From Epinephelus fuscoguttatus (lineage: Eukaryota; Chordata; Actinopteri; Perciformes; Serranidae), in contig NC_064755.1 in assembly GCF_011397635.1 (NCBI RefSeq), forward strand, positions 23,325,559-23,389,558: a stretch of 64,000 nucleotides of DNA. The letters run 5' to 3'. Position 1 is the stretch's first letter. The number at the start of each line of letters is the position of its first letter. The translations under genes and the position numbers were made by a program. A model generated the notes under the pieces. That model had not been told where the DNA came from. It did not search any database and was given only the letters and a program-made list of their open reading frames with translations. Below, piece after piece: positions 12,401-21,890 of this stretch.

Positions 12401-13273
12401 ATATTTGTACAGTGTTTTTACTTTTTTTTAACCAATCATCATAATTCACATCAATGGGCTGTTAGATTTCAGGGATCTAGCTTCTCTATTTTTTCGCCAG
12501 TAGATGGCAGTAATGCAACATGACACAGAAGGTAGCCACATTAGGATAGGAGATGAGGCCTGTTGTGAAGATTGAGAGCTTGTACCTTATCCAATCTGAT
12601 GTCATTATTTTTTCTGTTAAAATGAACCTTTAGGCATATTTTGTGTCTTTTAAGTGTGACCCATCTTCTGTCTTCATCTGATCCATACCAGTAACTTTGC
12701 ATGTTGTAGCCCTAGGTCACAAGTTCTTTTAAATTACTGCTAACCATTCTTCATGGCATACCTGTGCTTTACATTGATTTATGTGCTTTTCCTACTCCCC
12801 CAAAGTGCAACTAAGTTTCCTTTTAATTTACAAATATGAAACTGTATTTACAGACTTGACGTAACTTGGTTTATACAGTAATCCATGAGACTGAATATTG
12901 TCTGCTTTTTCTGTTGTCAGAATGATTTTATTACTGCATGAATGCATTGCGCTGAAGAATTTTTAGGTGTACATATTGTTGATGGTAATGGACTACCTAT
13001 CTCAAACAGGCTCAATGTATCAATAAGTAGGTTATCACCTGGAAAATAGTGCTTTGGAAAATAATGGCAGTGATGTCAAAAATATGTGACTTATGCAAAA
13101 TGGGCTAAAGTATTCAGAAACACTGATATGGTCATTAACTCATAGCTTAACCTGATTTTAACCTTTTCAATATAGGTTGGCTGATGAAGATGACCATTGG
13201 CAACCCTGCAGAACTTGATGCTCTAATGGACGAAGCAGCCTATGAGAGATACATCCGCTCCATTGAGGACTAA
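9487..13273 (+). CDS. gcsh: glycine cleavage system H protein, mitochondrial
   Basis: Exons 9487-9637, 9847-9929, 10043-10106, 11630-11761 and 13176-13273 give 175 codons (human protein 173). The protein carries lipoic acid and shuttles the aminomethyl group between the P, T and L proteins of the mitochondrial glycine cleavage complex. The first 50 or so residues are rich in Arg, Ser and Leu and lack acids, as in a mitochondrial targeting peptide. Mature H protein begins near [16 protein letters not shown]. The lipoyl-attachment lysine is K109 in [16 protein letters not shown], and the end is [16 protein letters not shown]. All exon joins keep frame and use GT-AG sites. Intron 3 (10107-11629) holds a TIR repeat and intron 4 (11762-13175) a SINE. 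No defect is visible, so the gene should be functional. Confidence 0.97.
10275..10733. mobile_element. non-autonomous DNA element with CAGGG-type ends
   Basis: The left end CAGTGAGTCTACAGG mirrors the right end CCTGTACACACCCTG. The 459-base body lies in gcsh intron 3, has no reading frame, and is clearly related to the copies at 57640-58470. CAGGG-like ends are common in hAT-type MITEs, but the superfamily is inferred only. Confidence 0.7.
11791..11960 (+). mobile_element. tRNA-derived SINE
   Basis: A tRNA-like head carries a Pol III box A (TAGCTCACCTGG, 11802-11813) and box B (GGTTCCATTCCAACC, 11851-11865). A CT-rich body and the tail AATAAAGGCAAAAAGCCCT follow. This structure is typical of SINEs widespread in percomorph fish. 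It lies in sense orientation in gcsh intron 4. Confidence 0.8.
12497..12510 (+). promoter_or_regulatory. candidate CTCF site
   Basis: CCAGTAGATGGCAG fits the CTCF core consensus (CC, A/G, C/G, C/T, AG, A/G, G/T, GGC) at every position read. It is in gcsh intron 4. A motif of this length can occur by chance or inside a repeat, so binding is unproven. Confidence 0.35.
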
Positions 13274-13722
13274 CCTAACACCTCCTGATAAGTGCTATGC
13301 TTCCTCTCTCCTTTTCAAACACCACTGGCAGGGAGATCCACAAGTTGTGCCTGTGTCAGCTACAACGCATCCAACAGTGGCGCCCAAGAGCTCCAGAGTG
13401 CTGACCTGCCAGTGTTGTAGAGCTGTGAACTTTAGGATTCCTTTATCTACTGTTAAAGACTGACTTTAGGGGACCTGTCAGTCTGCACTGACTAAACATC
13501 TATTGTTGAGTTGTTGCAGCCTCAAATCCCCAAACTGAAGAGACTGAGATTCAGTCAGTAGAACAGATTACACACGTTCCAGTCGAAGGAAAACTTGAAT
13601 ATCTGTTGTAGGACTTTGTTAGACTTTAAAAAGCACTTTGATCTTCATGGTATTAATAATAATGCTGGTCTACACTGCATGTACGACGGCTAAACTGTAG
13701 ACATGGGACCTGTGAATTAGAA

Positions 13723-13728
13723 AATAAA
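13723..13728 (+). terminator. gcsh poly(A) signal
   Basis: AATAAA about 450 bases after the gcsh stop, followed by a T-rich stretch around 13747-13765. The implied 3' UTR is 13274 to about 13745. Confidence 0.75.
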
Positions 13729-13758
13729 CATTTCCTGAGACACTGTGTTTTGCCATTT

Positions 13759-13764
13759 TTTATT
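13759..13764 (-). terminator. candidate poly(A) signal of the cryptochrome gene
   Basis: This is the first canonical AATAAA on the minus strand below the cryptochrome stop (15333). If used, that 3' UTR would be about 1.57 kb, would include the Tc1 palindrome, and would end almost on top of the gcsh poly(A) site. ATTAAA variants near 14160 and 14087 are alternatives. Confidence 0.35.
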
Positions 13765-14734
13765 TCCAAAACTTAGACTCACTCATGATTACACAAGATC
13801 TTTGGTATAACACGGGTAGTGAACAGGTAATATGCCTGAGGTTATGTCAGAGCATCACATAGTTTAAATGTTTTTTGCATATTTAGACATTTGCATAAAA
13901 CAGTTTCAGTTAAAACACACACACACACACTCACTTTACATATGTAAGACACTTGCATCACTCCAAAACAGTTTCAGTAACCAGTTATATTCACATAACC
14001 CATTACACAAATGTAAACCAAAGGTAGCCCCTACACCAAAATTCAAAATGTATTGGAGCCTGATACCACCTCCAAGTTGACTTAATTTAATACAAACACT
14101 GTCAACTTATTAAAATGTTCCTGATGCTGTTTACATCAGTTTGTAAACAAAAAAAGGCCTTTAATTTGTAAAAGATCTGCTGAGAAACACCGACCACCTT
14201 TCCCCCCATTTATGACCAAAACTGTAATATCTGTGTATATTTATGTGAAACATGCCTCAGATTTGTGTGTTCAAAAATACAGACTGGGCCCTGAAAAGGA
14301 AGCTGCACTGATGTCAAGTACATTGGCTGAGCTGACCCAGTGTTTTTCATCTAGGCTGGTAAAATACCTGAGATTATACTGAATACCAGATGTACAAAAT
14401 GTTAGGAGCATTTCCTTAACAATAATGAAACTACTGACGGGTGAAGTGAATAACACTGATCAAAGTGTTACATGCTGTGTTCTGCTAGGAAACCATTCAG
14501 TTTTGGTTGGGTGTTTGAGCGGGAAACTTGATACCGCAGAGATCGCTCCTGCGCAGACTCTGGGTCCAAATTATGTCACCAGAGGAAGATGGCAGCGGCT
14601 GTATCTGGGATATTTTAGCTTGACTCCTGTACTATGGGGGTAGGTGGAGATGTGTCGTCTATCTTTGTATACAGTCTATGGTCCTGACGTTCATGAGGAT
14701 GCCACTTGACACCATTGCGTCAACAAAGAGCTCA
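13765..14734. other. gcsh-cryptochrome convergent spacer
   Basis: Apart from a short (AC)n run at 13914-13930, no exon, RNA gene or repeat was recognised. It probably includes 3' UTR of the minus-strand cryptochrome gene. Confidence 0.4.
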
Positions 14735-14855
14735 AGCTGTCAACCTGGCCTCCAAATTCCCAAAATTCAAAATCCAATCAACCACTGGTGGGAAATACCA
14801 GTACTCCAGAGGTCCTGATTCCATGCCTCTACAGGTCAGAGCCAAGTCCAATCCG
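14735..14855 (+). mobile_element. Tc1-like transposase fragment, plus orientation
   Basis: The DNA resembles the 3' part of Tc1-like fish transposases: CAACCTGGCCTCCAAATTCC is the coding stretch ahead of the SPDLNP-type motif, followed by CCAGAGGTCC and CTACAGGTCAGAGCC from near the gene end. It is internally deleted and not translatable. Confidence 0.55.
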
Positions 14856-14865
14856 CAGTGGGGCC

Positions 14866-15175
14866 TCTGACCTGTAGAAGTATGGACATAGGACCTCTGG
14901 GTGTGTCATTTGGTGTCTGGCACCCTGCGTTAGCGGCGGATCCATTGAGTCCGGAGGGTTGGGTACTGGTACACCCCACAGATGTTTGATTAGATTGGGG
15001 TCTAGGAAATAAAGAGACCAGGTCGAAAACTTGAGACATGTCATGATCCTTAGCCATTCCTCAACAGTTTTTGTGGTGTCGCCTTGTCCTGCACTGCGCT
15101 GCCCTGAGGGGGTGTACTTGGCTTTGGAAAGGTGGTGCATGTCCAGTGGCATCTACGCTACCCAAGGATTCCCAG
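14866..15175 (-). pseudogene. Tc1-like transposase fragment, minus orientation
   Basis: Minus-strand reading gives EEWLR, then FLDPNLIKHLWGV, which corresponds to the (S)PDLNPIEHLWD segment around the last catalytic acid of DD34E/D Tc1-like transposases. The catalytic Glu is replaced by Lys, and the flanking frame has drifted. Its end abuts the end of the plus-oriented fragment and forms a palindrome. Confidence 0.6.
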
Positions 15176-15332
15176 CAGAACATTACTGATGGGTGATTGT
15201 GGGTCCAGTGTAGATTTTGTTCTTGCCTTGGCTTTGCACTTCAAGACTTTTGTTCTGTAACATTTTGTACTTGTGCATTTTACGGCTAGTAACTGTTTGG
15301 TCACGTAGATCCTGTAAACGTTAATCTCTGGG

Positions 15333-18300
15333 TCACCTGAGTGAAGCAACCGCCCCACCAGGTATGATAGAAAACCTGTCCTTGGCTGTTGGAGTTCGTC
15401 TGGCCCTGCCCCGGGGTGCAGGAGGTCGAGGAAGTCCCTCCATTCTGCGATAATCGCTCTCCAGCCTCTCTTTTCTCTGAACTCCCTCGTTCATCACACT
15501 GGCAGTAAAGTCTCTCTCGTTAAGGAAGGCAATGGTCTCATCCCTCTTACGGCTCACGTATCCTTTCAGAACAGCATTGTAGGGATTTGAGGCGGCATCT
15601 GCGTCTGGATCTTCTAGCTGGTGTTTAAATTCCATGCGGGTGATAACGGGCAACAGGAACTGTTTCCTCTCTCTCACGACACCGCCATCCCTGTGTGATA
15701 AGCCCAGAGTCTCAGAGAGTAGGCGTGGGGGCAGGGGCACCAAGTCAGAGCCTGTGCGCTTGTCCACGTACTGTCCAAACTCTACCCGTGCCCGAGCTAC
15801 ATCTTGCAGAGAATGACTCCTCCTCTCCTCCAGGTCTGTGACTATTCTCTCTGGGTATGTCTGGCCTAAGACCACACCTAAACAGTGAGGACAGCAAGGA
15901 GATTTGTTTGACAAGGTGTGGAACTGCATACTTCAGGTAACGTTTCAATACAAAAAAGACCCACAGCCTTACAATGAGAACTTCCTTACCAGCACGTCGA
16001 AGCATGGACGCAGGACATTTCCAGGGTTTGTGAATGAGCTCATCAGGCAGAGCTGCAAGTTCGGGACACCACTTCCTCACGTAGCTGCCATAGGGGTCGC
16101 AGGTCATTGCTGCATCGACGGGGTGCATGACAAAATTCCAGTGATCCAGACCACACATGCCTCCATTCTGCCACATCATAGCATCTATGGCAACATCTGC
16201 ATCCACCAGGGTGTCCTAAACACGCATATTGGATACAGGTAGTAGGTAGAACTTATTATCAGGTGTGTCGCTGCTATTCGATATCTGTGAGTTTTGTGGC
16301 TGTGTGCCTGCACATCTCACCTGGAACCAGCGGTAACCTTCTTGCCAGGGCAGATAGAGATATGCTATGAGAAACGATGCCACCACATGTCTCATGTAGT
16401 TGTTCATCCAGCCTGTAAGCCACAGCTGCCTCATGGCTGCGTCCACCAGAGGGTAGCCTGTTTGCCCTTTCTGCCAGGCCTTCAGGTGGCCACGATCATT
16501 GCTCCACCGTAGAGCCTGCAAGTATCAGTATATAAATAATGCTATGTTAGTTCTTCATAGTGTGATAAAGGCTTTTAATTACTGATGGAGAGAGTTATAT
16601 GTGTCATCAAGGCATTTGTAGCCAATGTCTACCTTGTATGGAGGTCTGAGGGATTCCCAGGGGAGGTCAGGAAACAGTGTCAGCTGCCAGTAAGCCAAAT
16701 CTCTCCAGGCAAGTTTGCGTTGGAACTTTGGGGATCGACAGCGTGCCCCTTTGGCATCCCACAACAGCCAGCGTGGGCTGAGCTGACCAAAGTGAAGGTA
16801 GGGAGACAGACTGCTGGTATTTGGTGCATCTGCTCTACCTGACTCTTTTTCGTATCTATACACACCTAGATGACATGGGACAATCATAAAATACTGTTAG
16901 ATCAATGCCACACTTCTTAACATTCCTCCAAACTCAGTGTATATTAACGTTTACTATGTGTACGCAAGGTGTCTCACCATCATTCAGAAAGGCCTCCAGC
17001 CGGGCACATGCTCCTTCTTCACTGAAATCCCAGGATTTACGAATGTTTGCTGCCCAGTCAATCTGAAAGCCAAAATGAACACACGAATATATAGAGGGTT
17101 TCATGATGTTATTTTAAGTGAATGTTGGGATATAGCTCTGCTGTGGTTACTGACCACTGTGCCATCCTTCCTGCGGGGCATGCGTGCCAGGCCTAGTGTG
17201 TCCAAAGAGACACCCTGAGGCCAGTGGGCAGGTGTGGGGAGAGATGCAGGAGGGTCCAGGGGGGCTCCTAACCCAGACCCTGGGTTTTCTTTGCAGCAGG
17301 TCATGAAGTGAGACACTGAACCTATTCCTATACCAAGAGAAAAAGACCACAGGAGTTGTATTACCACATGTTTTAAGCTTTAATGTTTACCACAAATATT
17401 TAAGGAATCTCAGTACAGCAAATTAATTTTGTTGTGACTAACCTCTGAGTCCCACACCCTCCGTGCTGACAGAGTAAGGGTCTCTGAGACAGTACGAGTG
17501 AAGCATCCTGCATTCAACACCATCTTTATGGAGGGCTGACACCACTGCATCATCCCTCTCCTTCAGCCAGGGTTCATAAAGGCTGTTAGCCAAGACTGTT
17601 CTCGCCCCCGTCTCTTTTACTAGCTCCCTCAGGGTACGCAGAGAAGATCCATTTGCATTGAGGAAGACAAGGTGGCTGCCAATGTGCTCCAGAGATGAAG
17701 AAAAACAGGATAATGCTTGATGAAGCCAGTATTTACCTGTTAGAAAAGAGAAGATGTGATTGGACAACAATCTTGAGCAGTGATGCAATATCCTTTGATT
17801 AAGACTAACAGTAATCAACTTACAAGCTCCTCCCATGGCCACTGTGATCCCAGGTCCCTCCTCTTCTTCAGCGCTCCAGATGAAGACAGGAATGACAGGT
17901 GCACCAACCTCCAATGAGCCAATGAGAGCAGGGTTGTCCCCGAGTCTCAGGTCCCTCCTGAACCACAGCAGTACTGGTGGCGTTGCTGATGGAGAATGGG
18001 GCAAACCTACGACCTGCTGGCCAGCGCCCTTACGGCGCTGTCGCCTGTTCTTTGAGCGTTTTGGTCTTTCTGGTGGATCCATATCTCCATCATCCATCAT
18101 TTGATCACCTTCTTCAACCGTGTCGTGCTTGGAAAGTGAGCCAGACAGTCTGGAGACACACACAGTCTGATTTGTTCCTGTTGTCTCAACGCGTGTGCTT
18201 TTTTGAAGGTCAGTTTCTTGGGTTGTCTGTGGTGTGCTCGTCTTGACCCAGGCTCCAGTTTGTGGCGGTTTGGTGTTTTCTCTTCTGCCAAGTACACCTG

Positions 18301-21300
18301 TTAGTTGGGTCTGATTTAATCTGTCTCCAGGTTGCTGTGATCGGGACTCTTGACCAGGGGTTGACAGCTGGTGATCCTTCGTTTCCAGTAAAGAGAGAGC
18401 CAGTGCAAGTTCCAGTTCATCATCTTCTGTCTAGAATTGAATTAAGACAATCCATTATGATTATTTCTGGTAAAATAACTACAACAGAGCAATTATGTAT
18501 GCACTGTACCTTCTATGATACCTTCTAAACACCAAGGGTGACGTTGTGCAAAATCTATGCAGAAATGTTTCTCTTTGGTAGCTGCTAGGCACAAAAGAAT
18601 TTCACTACATGTTGTCCTGTGTAAGATTACAAATGTGACAAATACATGTTTTTTGATTTGATATTCTTTGTTATGAACTATAAAGGTTGCTGTCAACAGT
18701 GTCAACTTGAAATTTCTTATTGTATTTTTGACATCAAAAAGACCCACACACTCCTAAGACAGCCACACTTATTCAAACTGATTAGACCTCTTCTCTGGAC
18801 TGTGTCGGATATTTCTCTGACTCCTCCGATAGCTTACACCTTTGCCATTTTTGTTAGTACTAGGGTGATGATGATAATTATCGTATTTACATAAATGTAT
18901 TTATTTTGTTTGTTTTACTAGTACTTAGTATTTATGGAAAAAAAATTCTCATCAGAACTCTGGTGAGCAGGGGTCTAATCCACTGGTTCCATATCTGGCA
19001 GTCCCAGCTCAAATTATGGGTCACCTAAGCTTCACAGGGTGGTTGTGAGGCCTTCTTGGCTTTAAGCAGTGTAAGAAACTTTTTTTAAAAATCATACAGT
19101 AAGCCTATATCTCAGCATTGTATTCATTTCTTTGAAGAAAACTGAATGGAATTGTTATTATTAAAGTTTACATTATTGTTCAAGATATAAACTTATAAAT
19201 AATCTGACAGTATAAGGGCACGGTGAAGACCTGAACACAAACCATATTCACAAAGCATTTATTTTGTTCACTATGTTAGTAAATTGTGCTGTTTATCAGT
19301 TGTTCTGTTCTGTTATTGTTATGCATTGAATATAGTATTAAATATCCATAAAATGTGTCACATAGTCAGGGGTCATCAGTTTATTCAATGATAGAAAAAG
19401 CGATCACTTAAAGGGTTGGGAACTACTCTTCTTACTGACTAGAATACCATGAAACTTCAGTTAAAAGCCTAGTCCCAATTAAACGCCCAGTCCCTTTTAC
19501 TAGCCCATTGTGGCTATACATCTTGACAAATAAACCCCTGTCTCAATTAGATGCCTGGTCTGGTTGCCAAGCAGTTCTTTTTCTAAGAGGTTCTTTGAAA
19601 GTACAAATCCGGGTCGTTGGCTACCTCAAGTTATGTCTCCATTCCTCGATTACCCTGTAATTTATCAATGTTCCTTTAGTCTGTAAGGGTCTTTGGATCT
19701 AAGGAATCAAAAGGGTTTTTCATAAAAATTTAATCAAGTTTTGAGTATTGTTTTAACAGGATAAAGTGGTGTTGTTTCAGTATGCTGGATGCCGTAACCT
19801 ACAAGTGCATCATTCACTCTCTTTCTGATGCGCTGTCTGTCGGAGCTAGATCAAATGAATGATTCATAATTAATATATTATCTGAGGCTTAATTTTTAAA
19901 CAAGTAATATTCATACTGGTTTTATAAACAATTTGATTGTATTTCCTGATCTTTGCTGATTTACAGTTTTGTGTGAAAGGAATTAACGTCCTGTCTCAAA
20001 TCCTCCTGAGACCCTGTGTCCTCACATGAGGACATCACATTTTGGGTTTACTTGACCTTATACTTCATTCTACTTAACTTAGACCTGTTGTCCTCATTTG
20101 TGGACACTTTTTGTGCAACCTTGTGGTAGTAAGAGCACAATACACTAATTCCTTGTAAAAACAAGATGGCTATCATCTCAGCCAAGTCAGTCTGCACCCG
20201 ATCCCGACACGAAAGTGAACAAGGTCCACAACCTGATCAGATTTTATGTTTGAAATTTGACTAGTTTTAGCAACAATAATAAGCTAAGACACTATTAATT
20301 AGGAAGTACTTATTTGAAGGACTTTATTATGGTTGACAATGTTAATTTTTTTTATACTTATTGAATCCTACTGATCCCAAATAACAAAGAGAAATTAAAA
20401 ATGCATACCAGGAAGATAAAGACACCTGTCCCAAATATAGGCATGTTGCTTTCCATGATCTAAGCAAATAGTAGCCCGGGCAATTATTTTTAAGTTTTAC
20501 AATAAGTGAAAACACCTGAGTGATAAGGTGATTAGATTCGTGATTAATGGCTTCAATCATTGTTTTTTTTTTTTTTTTTTTCTTCATGACATACAAGAAT
20601 GGTGGTAATCTTACCATGTTTTATTATTAATACTAGTGGTTTTCAGACCTGAGGTGGTGGCTTAATTATAATTTTTGCAAACTCAGGTAATGGAATTAGT
20701 ATTGTTGATACATTAATTTTCAATAAATTACACTTTAATGTATTTCTAACTACAACTTCTAAACTTTCAACTCAAAGTATGGCGTCCGAGGAAGGTAAAA
20801 ATAATGCCACTACTGGGGCTCCTGCTACTAGCAGAAGCTAACACAAGCTAGCTTTACCTGATATACCTACACAGCAGGGAGTCAGGTAGCTTAGTTAGCG
20901 TTTTCGTAAAGAGGAGACGGGTAAAGGTAAAAAAAAAACAAAAACAAAAAAAAAAAACAAAAAAACTTTCGCATAATTAGCACGCTACGAGTTAAAAAAC
21001 AGTTAAAAGACCAATTAAAGTGGCTTTTTAATTTGCCCATTGTGCTCTATTTTTGCTAACGTCAACTTACGCTAACTTTGTTACCTAGCTAGTTGTTTGC
21101 TAACTAGTTAGCCGCTGACAACTTCGCCCAAGGGTTGGGCTAATTTGGGGTCTTTTGCCTCTTGTTGTGGCCCAAAATCCATAAATGCAGTTTAAATAGG
21201 TAAGTAAAACACAAAACACCAACTTTATATACATAAAAACAATTTTACTCTCTTGCTATTTTGTCAAAGTAATTTCAAACATACTTGGTTACCACCAAAA

Positions 21301-21688
21301 TTAAAATATAACGTTAGCTAATTCTTGAATTGAGCATTACTCTTTAAGTTTGTTTTCTTTTCACGTAGTTAATTCATTTGTAACTTTGAACCACTTTGAA
21401 GCCCAGGATTTGAAATGTGCTACGGCGTTATATTCATATTGAACAAACACTTACCTTATTGAAATATTCCGTGTAGATGGAGGTGAGGATGGAGTGCAGG
21501 GAACTGTTGGCCGTGGACAGGGGCTGGATGAGGGACAGAAACTGTGACCGGGTCTCCTGGTGCCCCAGAGCGGACACACACATCACGAAAAACCCCTCTG
21601 GATCCTCTCGACCCACCAGCACTTCCCTCAACATCTTCCTCACCAAGACTTTACCATCTTCGGCTCCAGACGCTGCTGAAGGAGGCAT
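15333..21688 (-). CDS. plant-like cryptochrome/photolyase with UIM-like N-terminus
   Basis: Nine exons: 21688-21455, 18430-17824, 17736-17443, 17327-17155, 17062-16978, 16865-16633, 16515-16321, 16215-15990 and 15877-15333. They sum to 2,592 bases (863 residues) with consistent phases. Residues 1-78 form an unrecognised, probably helical segment. Residues 80-93, DDELELALALSLLE, match a ubiquitin-interacting motif. Residues 94-228 are low complexity with a basic patch (RPKRSKNRRQRRK, about 200-212). The photolyase domain starts at about 229 (PVLLWFRRDLRLGDN). FAD-domain marks are TGYPLVDAAMRQLW, WMNNYMRHVVASF and DTLVDADVAIDAMMWQ. By alignment with Arabidopsis CRY1 the Trp triad is W546/W599/W622, and D618 takes the N5-proximal position (Asp in plant cryptochromes, Asn in CPD photolyases). 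A C-terminal extension follows the domain. Role: a flavin blue-light receptor or repair enzyme; the exact subfamily is not settled. Intron 1 is about 3 kb, and joining exon 1 rests on phase and splice sites. Confidence 0.88.
18500..18672 (+). mobile_element. retroposon 3' tail in cryptochrome intron 1
   Basis: The stretch with GAATTTCACTACATGTTGT, then TGTGTAAGATTACAAATGTG, ending in a TTTGATTTGAT run, resembles the 3' end of fish non-LTR retroposons that finish in (TTTGA)n. Only the tail is clear; the 5' boundary is uncertain. Confidence 0.5.
18673..21454. other. cryptochrome intron 1, remainder
   Basis: This intron sequence probably contains dispersed repeats. One at about 19436-19580 has repeated CCCAATTAAACGCC/TCTCAATTAGATGCC phrases. 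Another at about 19990-20175 is built around a CCTCACATGAGG palindrome. There is a poly-T run at 20562-20581 and A-rich (A)nC runs at 20930-20967. No further exon of the gene was recognised. Confidence 0.4.
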
Positions 21689-21890
21689 CTTAAGGTAAAC
21701 GGTCACGAAGAATTATAGCTCTAAATGCTGCAAAGCTGCTGTGCGTTAATCCAAGTCTTGTGCATAGGTTAGGCTCTGATATTTAACACATAATGCACTC
21801 CACGTCCTGAACCTACCCCTCAGCACCGGTTACCAAACAGCTGATTTTGAGTTACACAAGCCATGTGTTTGTGTTGTGTAACCTGCAAAG
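21689..21890 (-). promoter_or_regulatory. cryptochrome promoter region
   Basis: This is the upstream side of the minus-strand ATG at 21688. No TATA box is seen at a suitable distance. An inverted pair GTTACACAA (21851-21859) and TTGTGTAAC (21874-21882) resembles PAR-bZIP/D-box sites, and CACGTC at 21798-21803 is E-box- or CRE-like. D-boxes are known to drive light induction of teleost cry and photolyase genes. Function here is inferred. Confidence 0.4.

Noticed and set aside
15333-21688. Calling the gene CRY-DASH, 6-4 photolyase or CRY1/2/4
   Set aside because: The flavin-pocket Asp, the DTLVDAD motif and the long N- and C-terminal extensions do not fit those classes; a tree is needed for a name.
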